In this document: positions 17,352 to 26,672 of the stretch, piece after piece | Layout: each line of letters opens with the position of its first letter | Position numbering within the stretch: position 1 is the first letter of the stretch | The notes under the pieces: generated by a model | Database searches by the model: none | The model's input: only the letters and a program-made list of their open reading frames with translations | Told to the model about the DNA's origin: nothing | Made by a program: the position numbers and the translations under genes | Source of the DNA: Parasporobacterium sp. | GTDB lineage: Bacteria; Bacillota; Clostridia; Lachnospirales; Lachnospiraceae | Length of the DNA stretch: 45,003 bases | Assembly: GCA_021443845.1 (NCBI GenBank) | Contig: JABUTA010000003.1 | Location: 23,887 to 68,889 of the forward strand | Direction of reading: 5' to 3'

Positions 17352-17379
17352 ACAAAAGGCGCCGGAATCCGGCGCCTTT
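17352..17379 (-). terminator. Terminator of the sugar ABC transporter operon
   Basis: An 11-bp stem (AAAGGCGCCGG 17355-17365 with CCGGCGCCTTT 17369-17379), three-base loop, gives a TTTTGT tail on the - strand after the last permease gene. It may also act on + strand transcripts. Confidence 0.8.
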
Positions 17380-17407
17380 GATATTTATTGCATGAGCAAA
17401 CTGCGTA

Positions 17408-18409
17408 CTACTGACGTACTGCTTTCCCTCTGTTGTAAAGAACGAGCAGCAGTATCAGTATGGCTGCATTCAGTACGTTTCTTACCGGCTGAGTCGGGTT
17501 AAGAGTTGTCAGAAGGTTTGACAGAAGGATCATTACCAGAGAACCTGCAATACTTCCTTCATAGGATCCGCTGCCCCCTGCAAAGGTGGTGCCGCCGATG
17601 ATAACCGCGATAAGTGACTGATATGCGTAATCATCAAATATCTGGCAGCGTGCAGTTGACATATATGCTGCACCCAGCATTCCTGCAAAGGCTGCAAGCA
17701 TTCCTGAGAAAACATAGGACAGAACCTGTATCTTTGTAACACGTACACCGTTCAGTCTTGCCGCATTGGCATTATTGCCTACCATGTAAAGCTGCTTGCC
17801 GAAACGTGATCTTTTAAGCAGATAGAATACTATAGGCCAGATTATCAGCGCATACACTACAATATGAGGCACCACGCCGAATAATTTGAACTTTACCGTG
17901 CTTGAGAATAATGGTGAAGCCTTTCCTGACAAAACACCCTGGGTGAGAATGTACTGCATTCGGGTTACAATATTGGAAATGGCCATTGTAACGATCATGG
18001 CAGGAAGACCTATCTTTACACAGCAGACGCCGTTCAGGAAACCTACAAAAGCACCGATTGCCAGGGAAATGATCAGAACCGTAAGGAAGTGACCGTTCTC
18101 GCCCTTCATGGTATAGGTAGTAAGTACTGCTGTGGCAGACATTATGGCACCTACGGAGAAATCCATACCGCCGCTGATAAGTACCATGGTCTGGCCTGCC
18201 GCAGGTATGCTCAGGATAACCGTGAGCAGGATAATATTTCCGATGGCAACTGTATTCATGCCCTTTGGATTAATGATAATGGTGATTATATACAGTATGG
18301 CCGCTATGATCACCGCCATAAGTGCAGTATGGGTCTGCACGAAAAGATTCAGCTTTGAGAAAAAATCTTTATTGGCATTTGGTTCAAAAGTCATATTCTT
18401 ACTTGGCAT
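17408..18409 (-). CDS. CUT2-type sugar ABC transporter permease (RbsC-like), second subunit
   Basis: A 333-residue polytopic membrane protein with about eight to ten hydrophobic segments, and the family pattern GVCCVKIGLPAMIVTMAISN and GGTTFAGGSGSYEGSIAGSL near the C-terminus. This is the BPD_transp_2/RbsC-like permease family, which pairs with a fused double ATPase. It forms the importer channel with the permease encoded just upstream. The start is set at ATG 18409, 8 nt after AGGAGAGG, rather than the GTG at 18418 that abuts that site. It overlaps the preceding gene by 11 bp, indicating coupled translation. Confidence 0.85.
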   Translation of the reverse strand: MPSKNMTFEPNANKDFFSKLNLFVQTHTALMAVIIAAILYIITIIINPKGMNTVAIGNIILLTVILSIPAAGQTMVLISGGMDFSVGAIMSATAVLTTYTMKGENGHFLTVLIISLAIGAFVGFLNGVCCVKIGLPAMIVTMAISNIVTRMQYILTQGVLSGKASPLFSSTVKFKLFGVVPHIVVYALIIWPIVFYLLKRSRFGKQLYMVGNNANAARLNGVRVTKIQVLSYVFSGMLAAFAGMLGAAYMSTARCQIFDDYAYQSLIAVIIGGTTFAGGSGSYEGSIAGSLVMILLSNLLTTLNPTQPVRNVLNAAILILLLVLYNRGKAVRQ

Positions 18410-19523
18410 ATTTCTCACCTCTCCTGAACTGAGCCTTTAAGCCCTGCTGTAATGTCTTACGCTGTTCTTTTGCCGTAACAATAGTCATCAAAAGACCACC
18501 GAAAATGATGATATCGGATACAAAGTTCTGCCAGTATGAAGTAACGGAAAATCCCACAAAGATCTTTGATAGCAGTGTAAAGAAGTAATATACCGTATTC
18601 TGGATAAGTACCAGGAAACCTCCGCCGAATACACCGCAGCTGATGGAGCCCCATCCGCCCCAGCCCATACCGCCTATGATGGCAGCTGACAGGGACTTGA
18701 TGCCGTATTCTTCGCACTGAAGAGGGTTGCCGGATGCAGACATAAGAGTCAGACAGATACCTGCTACTCCAACAAAGAATCCCTTGATGAGGAAGGCCTT
18801 CATCTGAACCTTCACGGGGCTTATACCTGCTGCAAAGGCATTTCTCTGGCTGGTTCCCACTGCATATATATGCTTACCGAATGGTCTTCTGGAAATGAAA
18901 TACCATATCAGCAGTACTGCTGCCAGTACAAGGGCCGGAACCGGGATATAATCCAGGAATTTCAGAAACTGCGGGGCATCCTTACCTCCGATCAGTCCGA
19001 ATAAGGTGGACTGGTAAGGCTTCCAGTAAGCCTTTGGAACGGAACCCTGAGGAACGTTCATTATAAGTACGTTTATACCGTTGACCAGATAGGTCAGGGC
19101 ATAGCTGGCAAGAAGGGCCGGCAGCCTCAGCACGGCACAGCAGGCACCGCACAATGCGGAGATTCCGAATGCAGCCAGCATTGCAATGATCCATCCTACC
19201 CACACAGGAACGCCCCACTCCTGGGGAACCATGATGCAGATAACATTGACAAGTGCTATCTGAACTCCTATGGATACGTCCATCTGTCCTACCAGGAGCA
19301 AAAGTGCCTGTCCTACCGTAACCAGAATGAACGGCAGATTTGTCATGAATATGGACTTAAGTGCCGAAGGCTGGAAGAATGAAAGGATATTTCCTACAGA
19401 TACGCCATTTGAAAGGCATGTGGACCATCCCTGTATTCCTATATTCAGTATCAGTACTACTAAAAACAGCATGCAGCCGGTGAAGGCAGGTTTTCTTCTA
19501 AATCTTGCAAATGATTCTTTCAT
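18399..19523 (-). CDS. CUT2-type sugar ABC transporter permease, first subunit
   Basis: A 374-residue membrane protein of the RbsC-like permease family, recognisable by hydrophobic helices and the cytoplasmic motif ISRRPFGKHIYAVGTSQRNA that contacts the ATPase. It is longer than its partner. Two different permeases in one operon imply a heterodimeric channel. Its start overlaps the ATPase stop by one base (TAATG). No sugar specificity can be read from permease sequence. Confidence 0.85.
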   Translation of the reverse strand: MKESFARFRRKPAFTGCMLFLVVLILNIGIQGWSTCLSNGVSVGNILSFFQPSALKSIFMTNLPFILVTVGQALLLLVGQMDVSIGVQIALVNVICIMVPQEWGVPVWVGWIIAMLAAFGISALCGACCAVLRLPALLASYALTYLVNGINVLIMNVPQGSVPKAYWKPYQSTLFGLIGGKDAPQFLKFLDYIPVPALVLAAVLLIWYFISRRPFGKHIYAVGTSQRNAFAAGISPVKVQMKAFLIKGFFVGVAGICLTLMSASGNPLQCEEYGIKSLSAAIIGGMGWGGWGSISCGVFGGGFLVLIQNTVYYFFTLLSKIFVGFSVTSYWQNFVSDIIIFGGLLMTIVTAKEQRKTLQQGLKAQFRRGEKYAK

Positions 19524-21034
19524 TATTCTGCCTCCTGTACTTTTTCTTTTACACCCATCATGGCTGATACCAGATGTTCTGATGTCTTGAATTCTCCTGA
19601 AAGCTCAGCTGCTACCTTGCCTTCATAGAATACATATACCCTGTCAGAAATATTGAGGAGCTCGTCAGTATCACTGGCAGCGATTATTACTGTCATTCCG
19701 TTAGCTGCACATTCCCTCAGTATGTCATGGATTTCCTGTCTTGAATGAATATCAACGCCCTTTGTGGGATCATCCAGAAGCAGAAGATTTGGATTCATTG
19801 CGATCCATCTCGCAACAACAAGCTTCTGCTGGTTGCCCCCTGAAAGTGAGCTGGCAGGGTCTTTCAGCTTGCCGATCTTGATGTTGTATTTCTTAACCGC
19901 ATCCTCGGAAAACTTTCTGACCTTCTTTGCGGAAAGGTAAGCAAAAAGGGATTCCTTTGCGGAATTGCCGGCAAAAATATTTTCGGTGATGGTTCTTATA
20001 TCAAACACAGCTTCCTTGCTTCTGTCACCTGATATGAAACCTATACCGGCCTTTACTCCCGCTGCAGGATCCTTGAATCTGACATCCTTACCCATGTAGC
20101 AGATGCTTCCGGACTGGGGTCTTACCGCACCTAATATCGAACGGATGACTTCCGGCTGTCCCTGACCTTCCAGACCGCCTATTCCGACGATCTCGCCCTT
20201 GTATGCCTTCATGGAGATATCCTTAACCTTCGGATATACGGAAATATTCTTAACTTCCACAACCACTTCCCTGTCATCCTGGTCCTCTGCAGCTGCTGTC
20301 TTAGCCTCTGAGTGCTTCGGACGGGCGCCTGTCATGTAGAATATAATATCATCCAGTGTGAAATCAGATACAGGTCCTGAAGTTACAGTCTCACTGCTCC
20401 TCATAATGGTAATGGAATCACAGATTTCGAATATTTCATTCATTCTGTGAGTAACATATACCATTGATACACCTTCGTTCTTCAGTTCACGCATGATATC
20501 AAACAGAGTTGCTATCTCATCATAGTGAAGGGAAGCCGTAACCTCATCAAGCAGCAGGATCTTCGGTTTTCTGAATACCGCTTTTGCAACCTCCAGCATG
20601 CTCTGGGTTGACGGCATAAGAGTCTGAACATAATCGTCAGGATCGCAGTCAATATGAAAACGGTCCAGCAGCTCCTGTACCAGTCTTCTGGATTCTTTTT
20701 CATCTACCATTCCCGATTTTGTTACGATCTCACATCCCAGAAGGATATTGTCCTTTACGGACATGGTAGGGATAAGGCTCAGATCCTGGAAAGCAGTGGC
20801 AATGCCTTCCCTGGTGGAATCCGTACCTGAATGAATAATCTTTTTCTCACCGTCGATCAGTATTTCCCCTGCATTCGGAGCAACCAGTCCCGCAAGGACT
20901 TTGACCATGGTGGATTTGCCTGAACCGTTGGATCCGGCCAGTGCCATTACTTCACCTTCTTTTACCGTAAGTGAAGCCTTATTCAGTGCAACTACCGCAC
21001 CGAATCGTTTATCTATGCCTTTCATTTCAAGCAA
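19523..21034 (-). CDS. CUT2-type sugar ABC transporter ATPase (RbsA-like, two fused nucleotide-binding domains)
   Basis: A 503-residue protein with two ABC domains. Domain 1 (about residues 1-240) has Walker A GSNGSGKST, a degenerate signature near STQSMLEVAKAV and Walker B ILLLDEVTA. Domain 2 has a degenerate Walker A (GGLEGQGQPE), an intact signature LSGGNQQK and a Walker B ending LLLDDPTKGVD, with Asp in place of the usual catalytic Glu. This asymmetry is normal for RbsA/MglA/XylG proteins. Translation most likely starts at TTG 21034, about 9 nt after GAGGGGG; the next in-frame ATG at 21025 is less well spaced. Confidence 0.87.
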   Translation of the reverse strand: MLEMKGIDKRFGAVVALNKASLTVKEGEVMALAGSNGSGKSTMVKVLAGLVAPNAGEILIDGEKKIIHSGTDSTREGIATAFQDLSLIPTMSVKDNILLGCEIVTKSGMVDEKESRRLVQELLDRFHIDCDPDDYVQTLMPSTQSMLEVAKAVFRKPKILLLDEVTASLHYDEIATLFDIMRELKNEGVSMVYVTHRMNEIFEICDSITIMRSSETVTSGPVSDFTLDDIIFYMTGARPKHSEAKTAAAEDQDDREVVVEVKNISVYPKVKDISMKAYKGEIVGIGGLEGQGQPEVIRSILGAVRPQSGSICYMGKDVRFKDPAAGVKAGIGFISGDRSKEAVFDIRTITENIFAGNSAKESLFAYLSAKKVRKFSEDAVKKYNIKIGKLKDPASSLSGGNQQKLVVARWIAMNPNLLLLDDPTKGVDIHSRQEIHDILRECAANGMTVIIAASDTDELLNISDRVYVFYEGKVAAELSGEFKTSEHLVSAMMGVKEKVQEAE

Positions 21035-21170
21035 TGTTAATCACCCCCTCAACAAATACCCAACATCTCCCTGTTCAGTATTTCACTGATAATTACATTC
21101 TGTTTGGAAGATAATCATAAATCAGACACCGAATCCGGCTTCATGCCCGGCATATACCTGTGTTATAAAA

Positions 21171-21206
21171 TAAGGCCGGCGGCATAATACCGCCGGCCTT
21201 ATATTC
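21171..21206 (-). terminator. Intra-operon terminator after the binding-protein gene
   Basis: A perfect 12-bp GC-rich stem (21171-21182 with 21190-21201) lies between the binding-protein stop and the ATPase start. Its - strand tail (TTATTTTATAAC) is moderately T-rich. It probably reduces readthrough, giving more binding protein than membrane subunits. Confidence 0.75.
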
Positions 21207-21237
21207 ATGACTTATTCAATATGAATACTGCTGAATA

Positions 21238-22335
21238 TTATTTGAAGTACTGTTCTGCAACTTCGTCTTTTGTCAGCCAGAATGAGATTGAATCGCCAGC
21301 TTCGTAGCTGTTAGCGTATTCTTCGATTGACATACCGTCGATCTGAGTTCCTGCTGCAACATCTTTGTCTGTGTAGCAAACCTTGGACTTGATCCAGATC
21401 TGATGTGTATCTTCGAAACCTTCTGCAAAGATGCCTTCCTTAAGTTCCTTTCCTTCGTAAAGGTTAAGAGCAAAGTTGAATGCTGTAGCACCTACTCCAG
21501 GAGGATTTGAAAGAACGATGTAAGGAGTAACAACCTGATCCTTGTTTACTTCAAGCATCTTCTGCATGTAAGCACCTGTGTCACCGAAGCCGATGAAGCC
21601 CGGATAAGCAACGCCTGCTGCATCAAAAGCTTCGAAAGCATTTTCTGCACACTGTGATACTAATACGCCGTCAAATTCTACACCTGAGTTAAGGATTTCA
21701 GCCATTGTCTGCTGAGACTTTGTTGTATCCCAGTCATGGTTACCTGAAGCAACAACTTCCATATTGTACTCTGCCATAGCCTTTTCAAAACCGCGCTGAC
21801 GGTCTGTGTTAGCCTGGTTTCCTTCAAGAGCTGCGATCATGACAACCTTAGCACCTTCGCCTAATACTTCACCTGCGTATAAACCGGTCTTGTATCCAAG
21901 GTATTCCTGGTCGGTAAGAATGTTAAGAACGTTTACATCAGTTGACATGTATGCACAGTCAGCGTTGATGTAGATGATGCCTGCGTCCTGAGCTGCTTCG
22001 ATAATCGGGTCAAGGCCTGTAGTAGCAACAGGGTCATTAACGATGATATCATAACCTTCGTTGATTGAGTTCTGAAGCTGCTGTGTTTCTGTTGACTGAT
22101 CCCAGTTAGCTACGAATGAGTTGTAGCTTACTTCGTAACCGTAGTTGATAGCATCAGCTGCTGCTTCCTGCATATCAAGTTCGTAACGAACACGGTATGG
22201 GTTTCCTTCAACTACTGCATTGTGAGATGCGAGCTTAAGCGGTTTTGCGGCTGCATCGCCTGCCATTGCTGTTCCTGCAAAAGCTAAAATCATAGCGCCT
22301 GCGATCACAGCTGCGGAAATTTTACGAAATTTCAT
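21238..22335 (-). CDS. Periplasmic-type sugar-binding protein of the CUT2 ABC importer
   Basis: A 365-residue type 1 solute-binding protein (Peripla_BP_4-like), with a signal peptide ending near FAGTAMAGD and a mature fold rich in Rossmann-like repeats (for example YDIIVNDPVATTGLDPIIEAA). Relatives bind ribose, galactose, xylose, inositol or autoinducer-2. No cysteine occurs in or near the cleavage site, so it is not a predicted lipoprotein. That is unusual for a monoderm Firmicute, where such proteins normally need a lipid anchor. GGAGG lies 9 nt before ATG 22335. It is first in the transporter operon, under the promoter at 22430-22458. Confidence 0.87.
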   Translation of the reverse strand: MKFRKISAAVIAGAMILAFAGTAMAGDAAAKPLKLASHNAVVEGNPYRVRYELDMQEAAADAINYGYEVSYNSFVANWDQSTETQQLQNSINEGYDIIVNDPVATTGLDPIIEAAQDAGIIYINADCAYMSTDVNVLNILTDQEYLGYKTGLYAGEVLGEGAKVVMIAALEGNQANTDRQRGFEKAMAEYNMEVVASGNHDWDTTKSQQTMAEILNSGVEFDGVLVSQCAENAFEAFDAAGVAYPGFIGFGDTGAYMQKMLEVNKDQVVTPYIVLSNPPGVGATAFNFALNLYEGKELKEGIFAEGFEDTHQIWIKSKVCYTDKDVAAGTQIDGMSIEEYANSYEAGDSISFWLTKDEVAEQYFK

Positions 22336-22429
22336 CTTCTACCTACCTCCGATAATATAGTTTTCTATCTGAGAAAACAGACACTCATCTGCTTTCTTAA
22401 GATCATAAAAATGATAAATACCACTGAAC

Positions 22430-22458
22430 ATTATATTATTTATGCCTGAACAGGTCAA
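22430..22458 (-). promoter_or_regulatory. Consensus promoter of the sugar transporter operon
   Basis: On the - strand, TTGACC (22458-22453) and TATAAT (22435-22430) are separated by exactly 17 bp, giving a leader of about 90 nt before ATG 22335. This is the best promoter match I saw in the window. Confidence 0.75.
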
Positions 22459-22529
22459 ATCTTTTCTGATGCATGGGTTGCAAAAATTATGTACAGACTG
22501 CTGTACACTGTACGTCCGTATGCTCCCCT

Positions 22530-22556
22530 GTCCTGCCCTTCCGGAACCGGCAGGAC
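22530..22556 (-). terminator. Hairpin after the second dehydrogenase gene
   Basis: An 8-bp perfect stem (GTCCTGCC 22530-22537 with GGCAGGAC 22549-22556) lies downstream of the stop at 22591. There is no T tract, so it may be a mRNA-stabilising or Rho-assisted end rather than a true intrinsic terminator. Confidence 0.35.
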
Positions 22557-22590
22557 CTTGTGCGTCACCCGCCTGCAGGGCTCCTTCGGC

Positions 22591-23709
22591 TTACTGTCCT
22601 TCTATTTCTGAAAGCATTACTTCCCTGCCTTCTTCAGCAGACCTGTAAAATGCCTCTATTACTGCCGTAACGTGCTTTGTCTGTTCCGGGCGGATCAGCA
22701 GTTCTTCTCCATCGATTATATGATCAAGCACATTTCCTGTCAGGCAGAAATGTCCCGGGAACACTTCAGAACTGAAAGGAAATTCCTCCGGGAATACCCG
22801 TGGTTCAATATCTGCCTGATATCTTCCCATTGTTCCCAGAATCTTCATTTCCGGAAGAAGTATGCCGGCCTTTGTTCCTGCCATCTTCATGCTGAATTCC
22901 GGAGGCAGGTTTACCGCCCAGGCTGTTTTGAAATTCATGGCACTGCCGTTGTCCAGCCTCAGGCTTCCTGCGGCAAATTCCTCCACTTCAAATTCCGAAG
23001 GTTTATAAGACTGTCTGGTAAATACTCCGGAAGGTGCTCCGCTCTCTTTCAGGCTCATGACTATATTCTGTTCATTCTTTGCCAGATAAGATGACGTAAA
23101 GCCCGATACGGACTTTACTCTCGGACTGTTCATTATCCACAGGGCCGAATCAAGAAGATGCACTCCCAGATCACACATTACTCCGCCCCCTGAGGCTGAC
23201 TTTTTATGGAAAGCACCCCATTTGGGAACTCCTCTTCTTCTTACAATGGCGAATTCCGAATAGTAAACATCTCCCAGTACATCCTGCTCGAACATTTCCC
23301 TGGCAAACATGAACTCGGGATTGTATCTTGTGACCTGACAGGCCACCAGGGTTTTTCCCAGTCTTTCTGCTTCGGCATACATTTCCCCGGCATCTGCATA
23401 ATTCAATGCAGCCGGTTTTTCACATATAACATGGGCTCCGTAAGAAAGAGCCAGCATCGTCATATCCTTGTGAAGTGCATTGGGAACACATACCGATACT
23501 ATGTCAGGCTTTTCATCTGCAAGCATCTTTTCCGTATCAGTGTACCACTTCGGTATATTAAATCTGGCAGCTGTCTGCCGGGCAGTCTGTTCATTAACGT
23601 CACACACTGCCGTCACTTCACATCTGTCCGAATAATACTGATATGCCGGAATATGCGCTTTGTTTGCTATCATTCCGCAGCTTATTACTGCAGCTTTTAA
23701 TTTCTCCAT
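22591..23709 (-). CDS. Gfo/Idh/MocA-family oxidoreductase (B)
   Basis: A 372-residue NAD(P)-dependent dehydrogenase. The N-terminal Rossmann motif is AAVISCGMIANKAHIPAY, followed by the acidic end of strand 2 (VCDVN) and the family EKP motif (CEKPAALN) carrying the catalytic lysine. Members oxidise a sugar or cyclitol hydroxyl, such as inositol or glucoside C3. The start is ATG 23709, after GGGGGATTT. A GTG at 23784 overlapping the previous stop would add 25 untypical residues. It is the last gene of the operon that starts at 30603. Confidence 0.85.
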   Translation of the reverse strand: MEKLKAAVISCGMIANKAHIPAYQYYSDRCEVTAVCDVNEQTARQTAARFNIPKWYTDTEKMLADEKPDIVSVCVPNALHKDMTMLALSYGAHVICEKPAALNYADAGEMYAEAERLGKTLVACQVTRYNPEFMFAREMFEQDVLGDVYYSEFAIVRRRGVPKWGAFHKKSASGGGVMCDLGVHLLDSALWIMNSPRVKSVSGFTSSYLAKNEQNIVMSLKESGAPSGVFTRQSYKPSEFEVEEFAAGSLRLDNGSAMNFKTAWAVNLPPEFSMKMAGTKAGILLPEMKILGTMGRYQADIEPRVFPEEFPFSSEVFPGHFCLTGNVLDHIIDGEELLIRPEQTKHVTAVIEAFYRSAEEGREVMLSEIEGQ

Positions 23710-23780
23710 AAATCCCCCGATATCTGCTGCTTTATCTGCTTCTGCAGACCTGAATACTGATACAGCCATTAAGCAAGCCG

Positions 23781-25214
23781 TCACCAGTTCTCTTCTATTG
23801 TTTCTCCTGTCAGTGTATGAGCACAGGCTTCTTTCACTGCCTCAACAAATGACTCCTTCATATCAAATTCCGTTACACCGTTAATGTCAGCATTTACACG
23901 TCTTAAGCTTCCTTTGTAAAGCTTCATCACGTCAGGCTCTTTACCCTCAATGTTGTAATTGTATGTGATCGTCATTAAGGGTTCCCCTGCATTTACAGGA
24001 TTTTCCAACAGAATTCCGTCGGAAGATGCACTTGTCACCAGCCTGTAAAAACTGAAAAACAGTTCTGTATCCATGGATCTGCCGTTCACCTCGGCATATA
24101 TCCCGCCGTTTTCATCTGTTCCTGTTGTATATATGTATGACTCTCCGTCAAATTCAACAGTAAGGTTTTCAAGATCCTTTCTCAGCGGTGACAGAAACCA
24201 TCTCAGGCACAGCTTCGTGGAATCTACGGAAACGAATGCAGGGGGTTCGATAACAAACACCACCCCGCTGCCCAGCATATATGCCAGGTAGTTTTCCCCG
24301 TAAGGAACAAGCCTCAGCTGATAATCGGCAATATAATCCGTTCCGTTCTTCAGTGAAAAATCCACCTGCATGTAAGGCTTCTCAAACCCCATTGCTTTCA
24401 GTTCTTCCTCTGAAACATTGTATTTCACCACATCAATGGCACGGATACCCAGAATAGAACCAAGCACTTCTATTCCGTAGGTCTGATCCAGTTCATATGT
24501 ACCCTTAAGCCGCACAATATGGGTCGCAGGACCGAAGGATTTTGCCGCAAGCACCGTCCTTTCATCTGCTCCGGATACAGCACTGATCCTTATGGGAGTA
24601 TCAAAAGCTGTTCCTGAAAATGTAACGTCTCTCACGGCACTTAAGGGACTGGTAACCTGAAGAGCCGGAGTCACCTGATATGAAATATATGACTCCTTCC
24701 GGATCAGGAAATATATCATATCCTCCCCGGAAAACAGGTATACATTGTCTTTTTCACCATCCGACATTACAGTACCGTAATAATTACCGCTTACCGGTTC
24801 TTTATTTCCTATGGCAAGGGAAAACTGACTTCCGTCGGAATATTCAGCGTGTACTTTTGCAGAAGGTTCCTCCAGCCCGTAAAGTGCCGGATCTTCTGCC
24901 TTCTCCTTTACAAGCTTCAGTGAACCGAATCCGCAGGAATGATTCATCAGTTCGAAGAAGCCCTCCACGTCCACTATGTTTACCGGAATATCATCAAAGA
25001 CATAACCATCTTCTTCACTGTCATAGTAAACCGAATAGCTTCCGAAGGTATTGTCGATATCCAGCCGGATGATGTCTGAAGGTTCTTTGTCAACAAACAC
25101 CTTCACCCCGGAATCGAAATCTGTTTTCTTACTCTTCAGCATGACAAGTGCCCCGGCCAGCAATATTATCACCAGCACCCCTGCGCCGATCATTTTAAGT
25201 ATCTTTTTTTCCAT
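23781..25214 (-). CDS. DUF4340 protein, auxiliary part of Gld-type ABC system
   Basis: A 477-residue protein with one N-terminal membrane helix (MIGAGVLVIILLAGALVML) and a large extracytoplasmic domain made of repeated beta-rich units typical of DUF4340. One such unit reads DIIRLDIDNTFGSYSVYY. In many bacteria DUF4340 proteins are encoded directly after GldF/GldG-type ABC components, as here, with only 3 bp between the GldG-like stop and this start. The molecular role is not established; it may act as an external platform for the transporter. It has no homology to gliding motors that I can see. Confidence 0.8.
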   Translation of the reverse strand: MEKKILKMIGAGVLVIILLAGALVMLKSKKTDFDSGVKVFVDKEPSDIIRLDIDNTFGSYSVYYDSEEDGYVFDDIPVNIVDVEGFFELMNHSCGFGSLKLVKEKAEDPALYGLEEPSAKVHAEYSDGSQFSLAIGNKEPVSGNYYGTVMSDGEKDNVYLFSGEDMIYFLIRKESYISYQVTPALQVTSPLSAVRDVTFSGTAFDTPIRISAVSGADERTVLAAKSFGPATHIVRLKGTYELDQTYGIEVLGSILGIRAIDVVKYNVSEEELKAMGFEKPYMQVDFSLKNGTDYIADYQLRLVPYGENYLAYMLGSGVVFVIEPPAFVSVDSTKLCLRWFLSPLRKDLENLTVEFDGESYIYTTGTDENGGIYAEVNGRSMDTELFFSFYRLVTSASSDGILLENPVNAGEPLMTITYNYNIEGKEPDVMKLYKGSLRRVNADINGVTEFDMKESFVEAVKEACAHTLTGETIEENW

Positions 25215-25217
25215 GGG

Positions 25218-26657
25218 TTATTTATATCTTCTCCGCAAATATACTGAAATACCGATGGCCATTATACCCAGAGGCAGTACAACGCATAAAATAATACTCC
25301 AGGTTTTTGCCTCACCCCTGGTAATGGTAAGGGTATTTCCTTCAAGGGATTTTGCAGTGATCGATACGGAACTGCCTCTTTCCGTAATACTGTTAAGCAT
25401 CTGGATCCAGTACTCTGCATTTGCTATCGACGTATTTGACAGCGAGGATGAAGCAAATGCCTCTGAGGATCCGCTGACTATGACATTGCTGTATTTTTCA
25501 GAGGTGCCTGTCATGAGAGTACTCATGATAAGTGCAGGCATAGGACCTTTCTTTACAGCCTGGTCAGGGGTGAAGTTGCTGCCTGCATCTGATGGTCTGA
25601 CTCCCGAAGTGGAAGAAAATGACAGAAGAGTTGTCACAGTTTTATTATCTTTATATTCAAAGACTGTACTCAGAGGTCTCGCAAGAGGCATGAGAACCCT
25701 GTTTGAGCTGTCCTTCAGACGGTCCTTAAAAGTATCGTCTGCATAATCAACAAACGGGTAATAAGGCTGATATCCGTATGCATAATTCTCGCTTGTCTCA
25801 AACACCGCTCCGTCTTCCACCGCAATTCCCCATTCTCTGAGGAAAACATTCACGTTCGGAAGTTCCGGCTGCTGTGCACCTGCAGCATATATGAGAGTGT
25901 GTCCGTACTCTCCGCTGTTATACAGGAAATCATCCAGTTTCCTGAGCACGTCTTCAGACAGGTCCTGAGTAGGAGCCAGAAGAATAAGCACTTCCATGTC
26001 ATCGAAGGAACCGGAGGCCATATTCACCTCCCTGACTTCATAATTGTTGCCTGAAAGGACATATTCCAGTACTTCCCGGTCCTGCTGAACATCATTTCCC
26101 GTAAGCACACCCACATATACAGGATCGCTGGTAACAGAGCTTACTATCGCAGATGTAACAGCTTCTTCAACCCTTGATTCCGAAACCTTCAGAGAGCCTT
26201 CACTGTCATATGTATATGTGAACATGTTTGCCAGGGGCAGCTGCTTTATGGCCTGGGAGCCTTCAACGATAACATCCCCTTCCGAAAGAGTCAGATCGGG
26301 ATATTTTGCCGCAAAGGCCGGATCTGTCGTATAGTCAATAAACTCCAGGTGTATATTTGTGCTGTATCTCGGGTATTTTTCCAGAAGAGTCCGCATCTGT
26401 ATCAGATATGTATTCCCGCTGAAGCTGCCCTTTGCAGACAGTACATATAACCGAACCTCATCGACAAGATTTCCCAGGATTTCCTTTGAATCCTCACCCA
26501 GGTCATATGCTGCATTTGCCGTCAGATCCACGCTCAGGGGATACCTGTCAGAAAGCTCCGAAACAAGAATGTTGATCATCACGGCGATTATTACCGCAAC
26601 TGCCAGCAGTATCCCAAGCAGCACATTCAGGCGGCGTGTTTTATTCTTATTTTTCAT
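25218..26657 (-). CDS. GldG-family ABC transporter auxiliary/permease protein
   Basis: A 479-residue protein with an N-terminal helix (LNVLLGILLAVAVIIAVMINI), a long extracytoplasmic region and a C-terminal helix (WSIILCVVLPLGIMAIGISVYL) ending in RRRYK. The internal region contains DLTANAAYDLGEDSKEILGN and a domain resembling the GldG/IFT52-like fold (YVGVLTGNDVQQDREVLEYVL). It works with the ATPase and permease encoded just upstream. In Bacteroidetes GldAFG supports gliding, but in Firmicutes this complex is uncharacterised. AAAGG precedes ATG 26657. Confidence 0.78.
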   Translation of the reverse strand: MKNKNKTRRLNVLLGILLAVAVIIAVMINILVSELSDRYPLSVDLTANAAYDLGEDSKEILGNLVDEVRLYVLSAKGSFSGNTYLIQMRTLLEKYPRYSTNIHLEFIDYTTDPAFAAKYPDLTLSEGDVIVEGSQAIKQLPLANMFTYTYDSEGSLKVSESRVEEAVTSAIVSSVTSDPVYVGVLTGNDVQQDREVLEYVLSGNNYEVREVNMASGSFDDMEVLILLAPTQDLSEDVLRKLDDFLYNSGEYGHTLIYAAGAQQPELPNVNVFLREWGIAVEDGAVFETSENYAYGYQPYYPFVDYADDTFKDRLKDSSNRVLMPLARPLSTVFEYKDNKTVTTLLSFSSTSGVRPSDAGSNFTPDQAVKKGPMPALIMSTLMTGTSEKYSNVIVSGSSEAFASSSLSNTSIANAEYWIQMLNSITERGSSVSITAKSLEGNTLTITRGEAKTWSIILCVVLPLGIMAIGISVYLRRRYK

Positions 26658-26672
26658 AATAGGCCGCCTTTC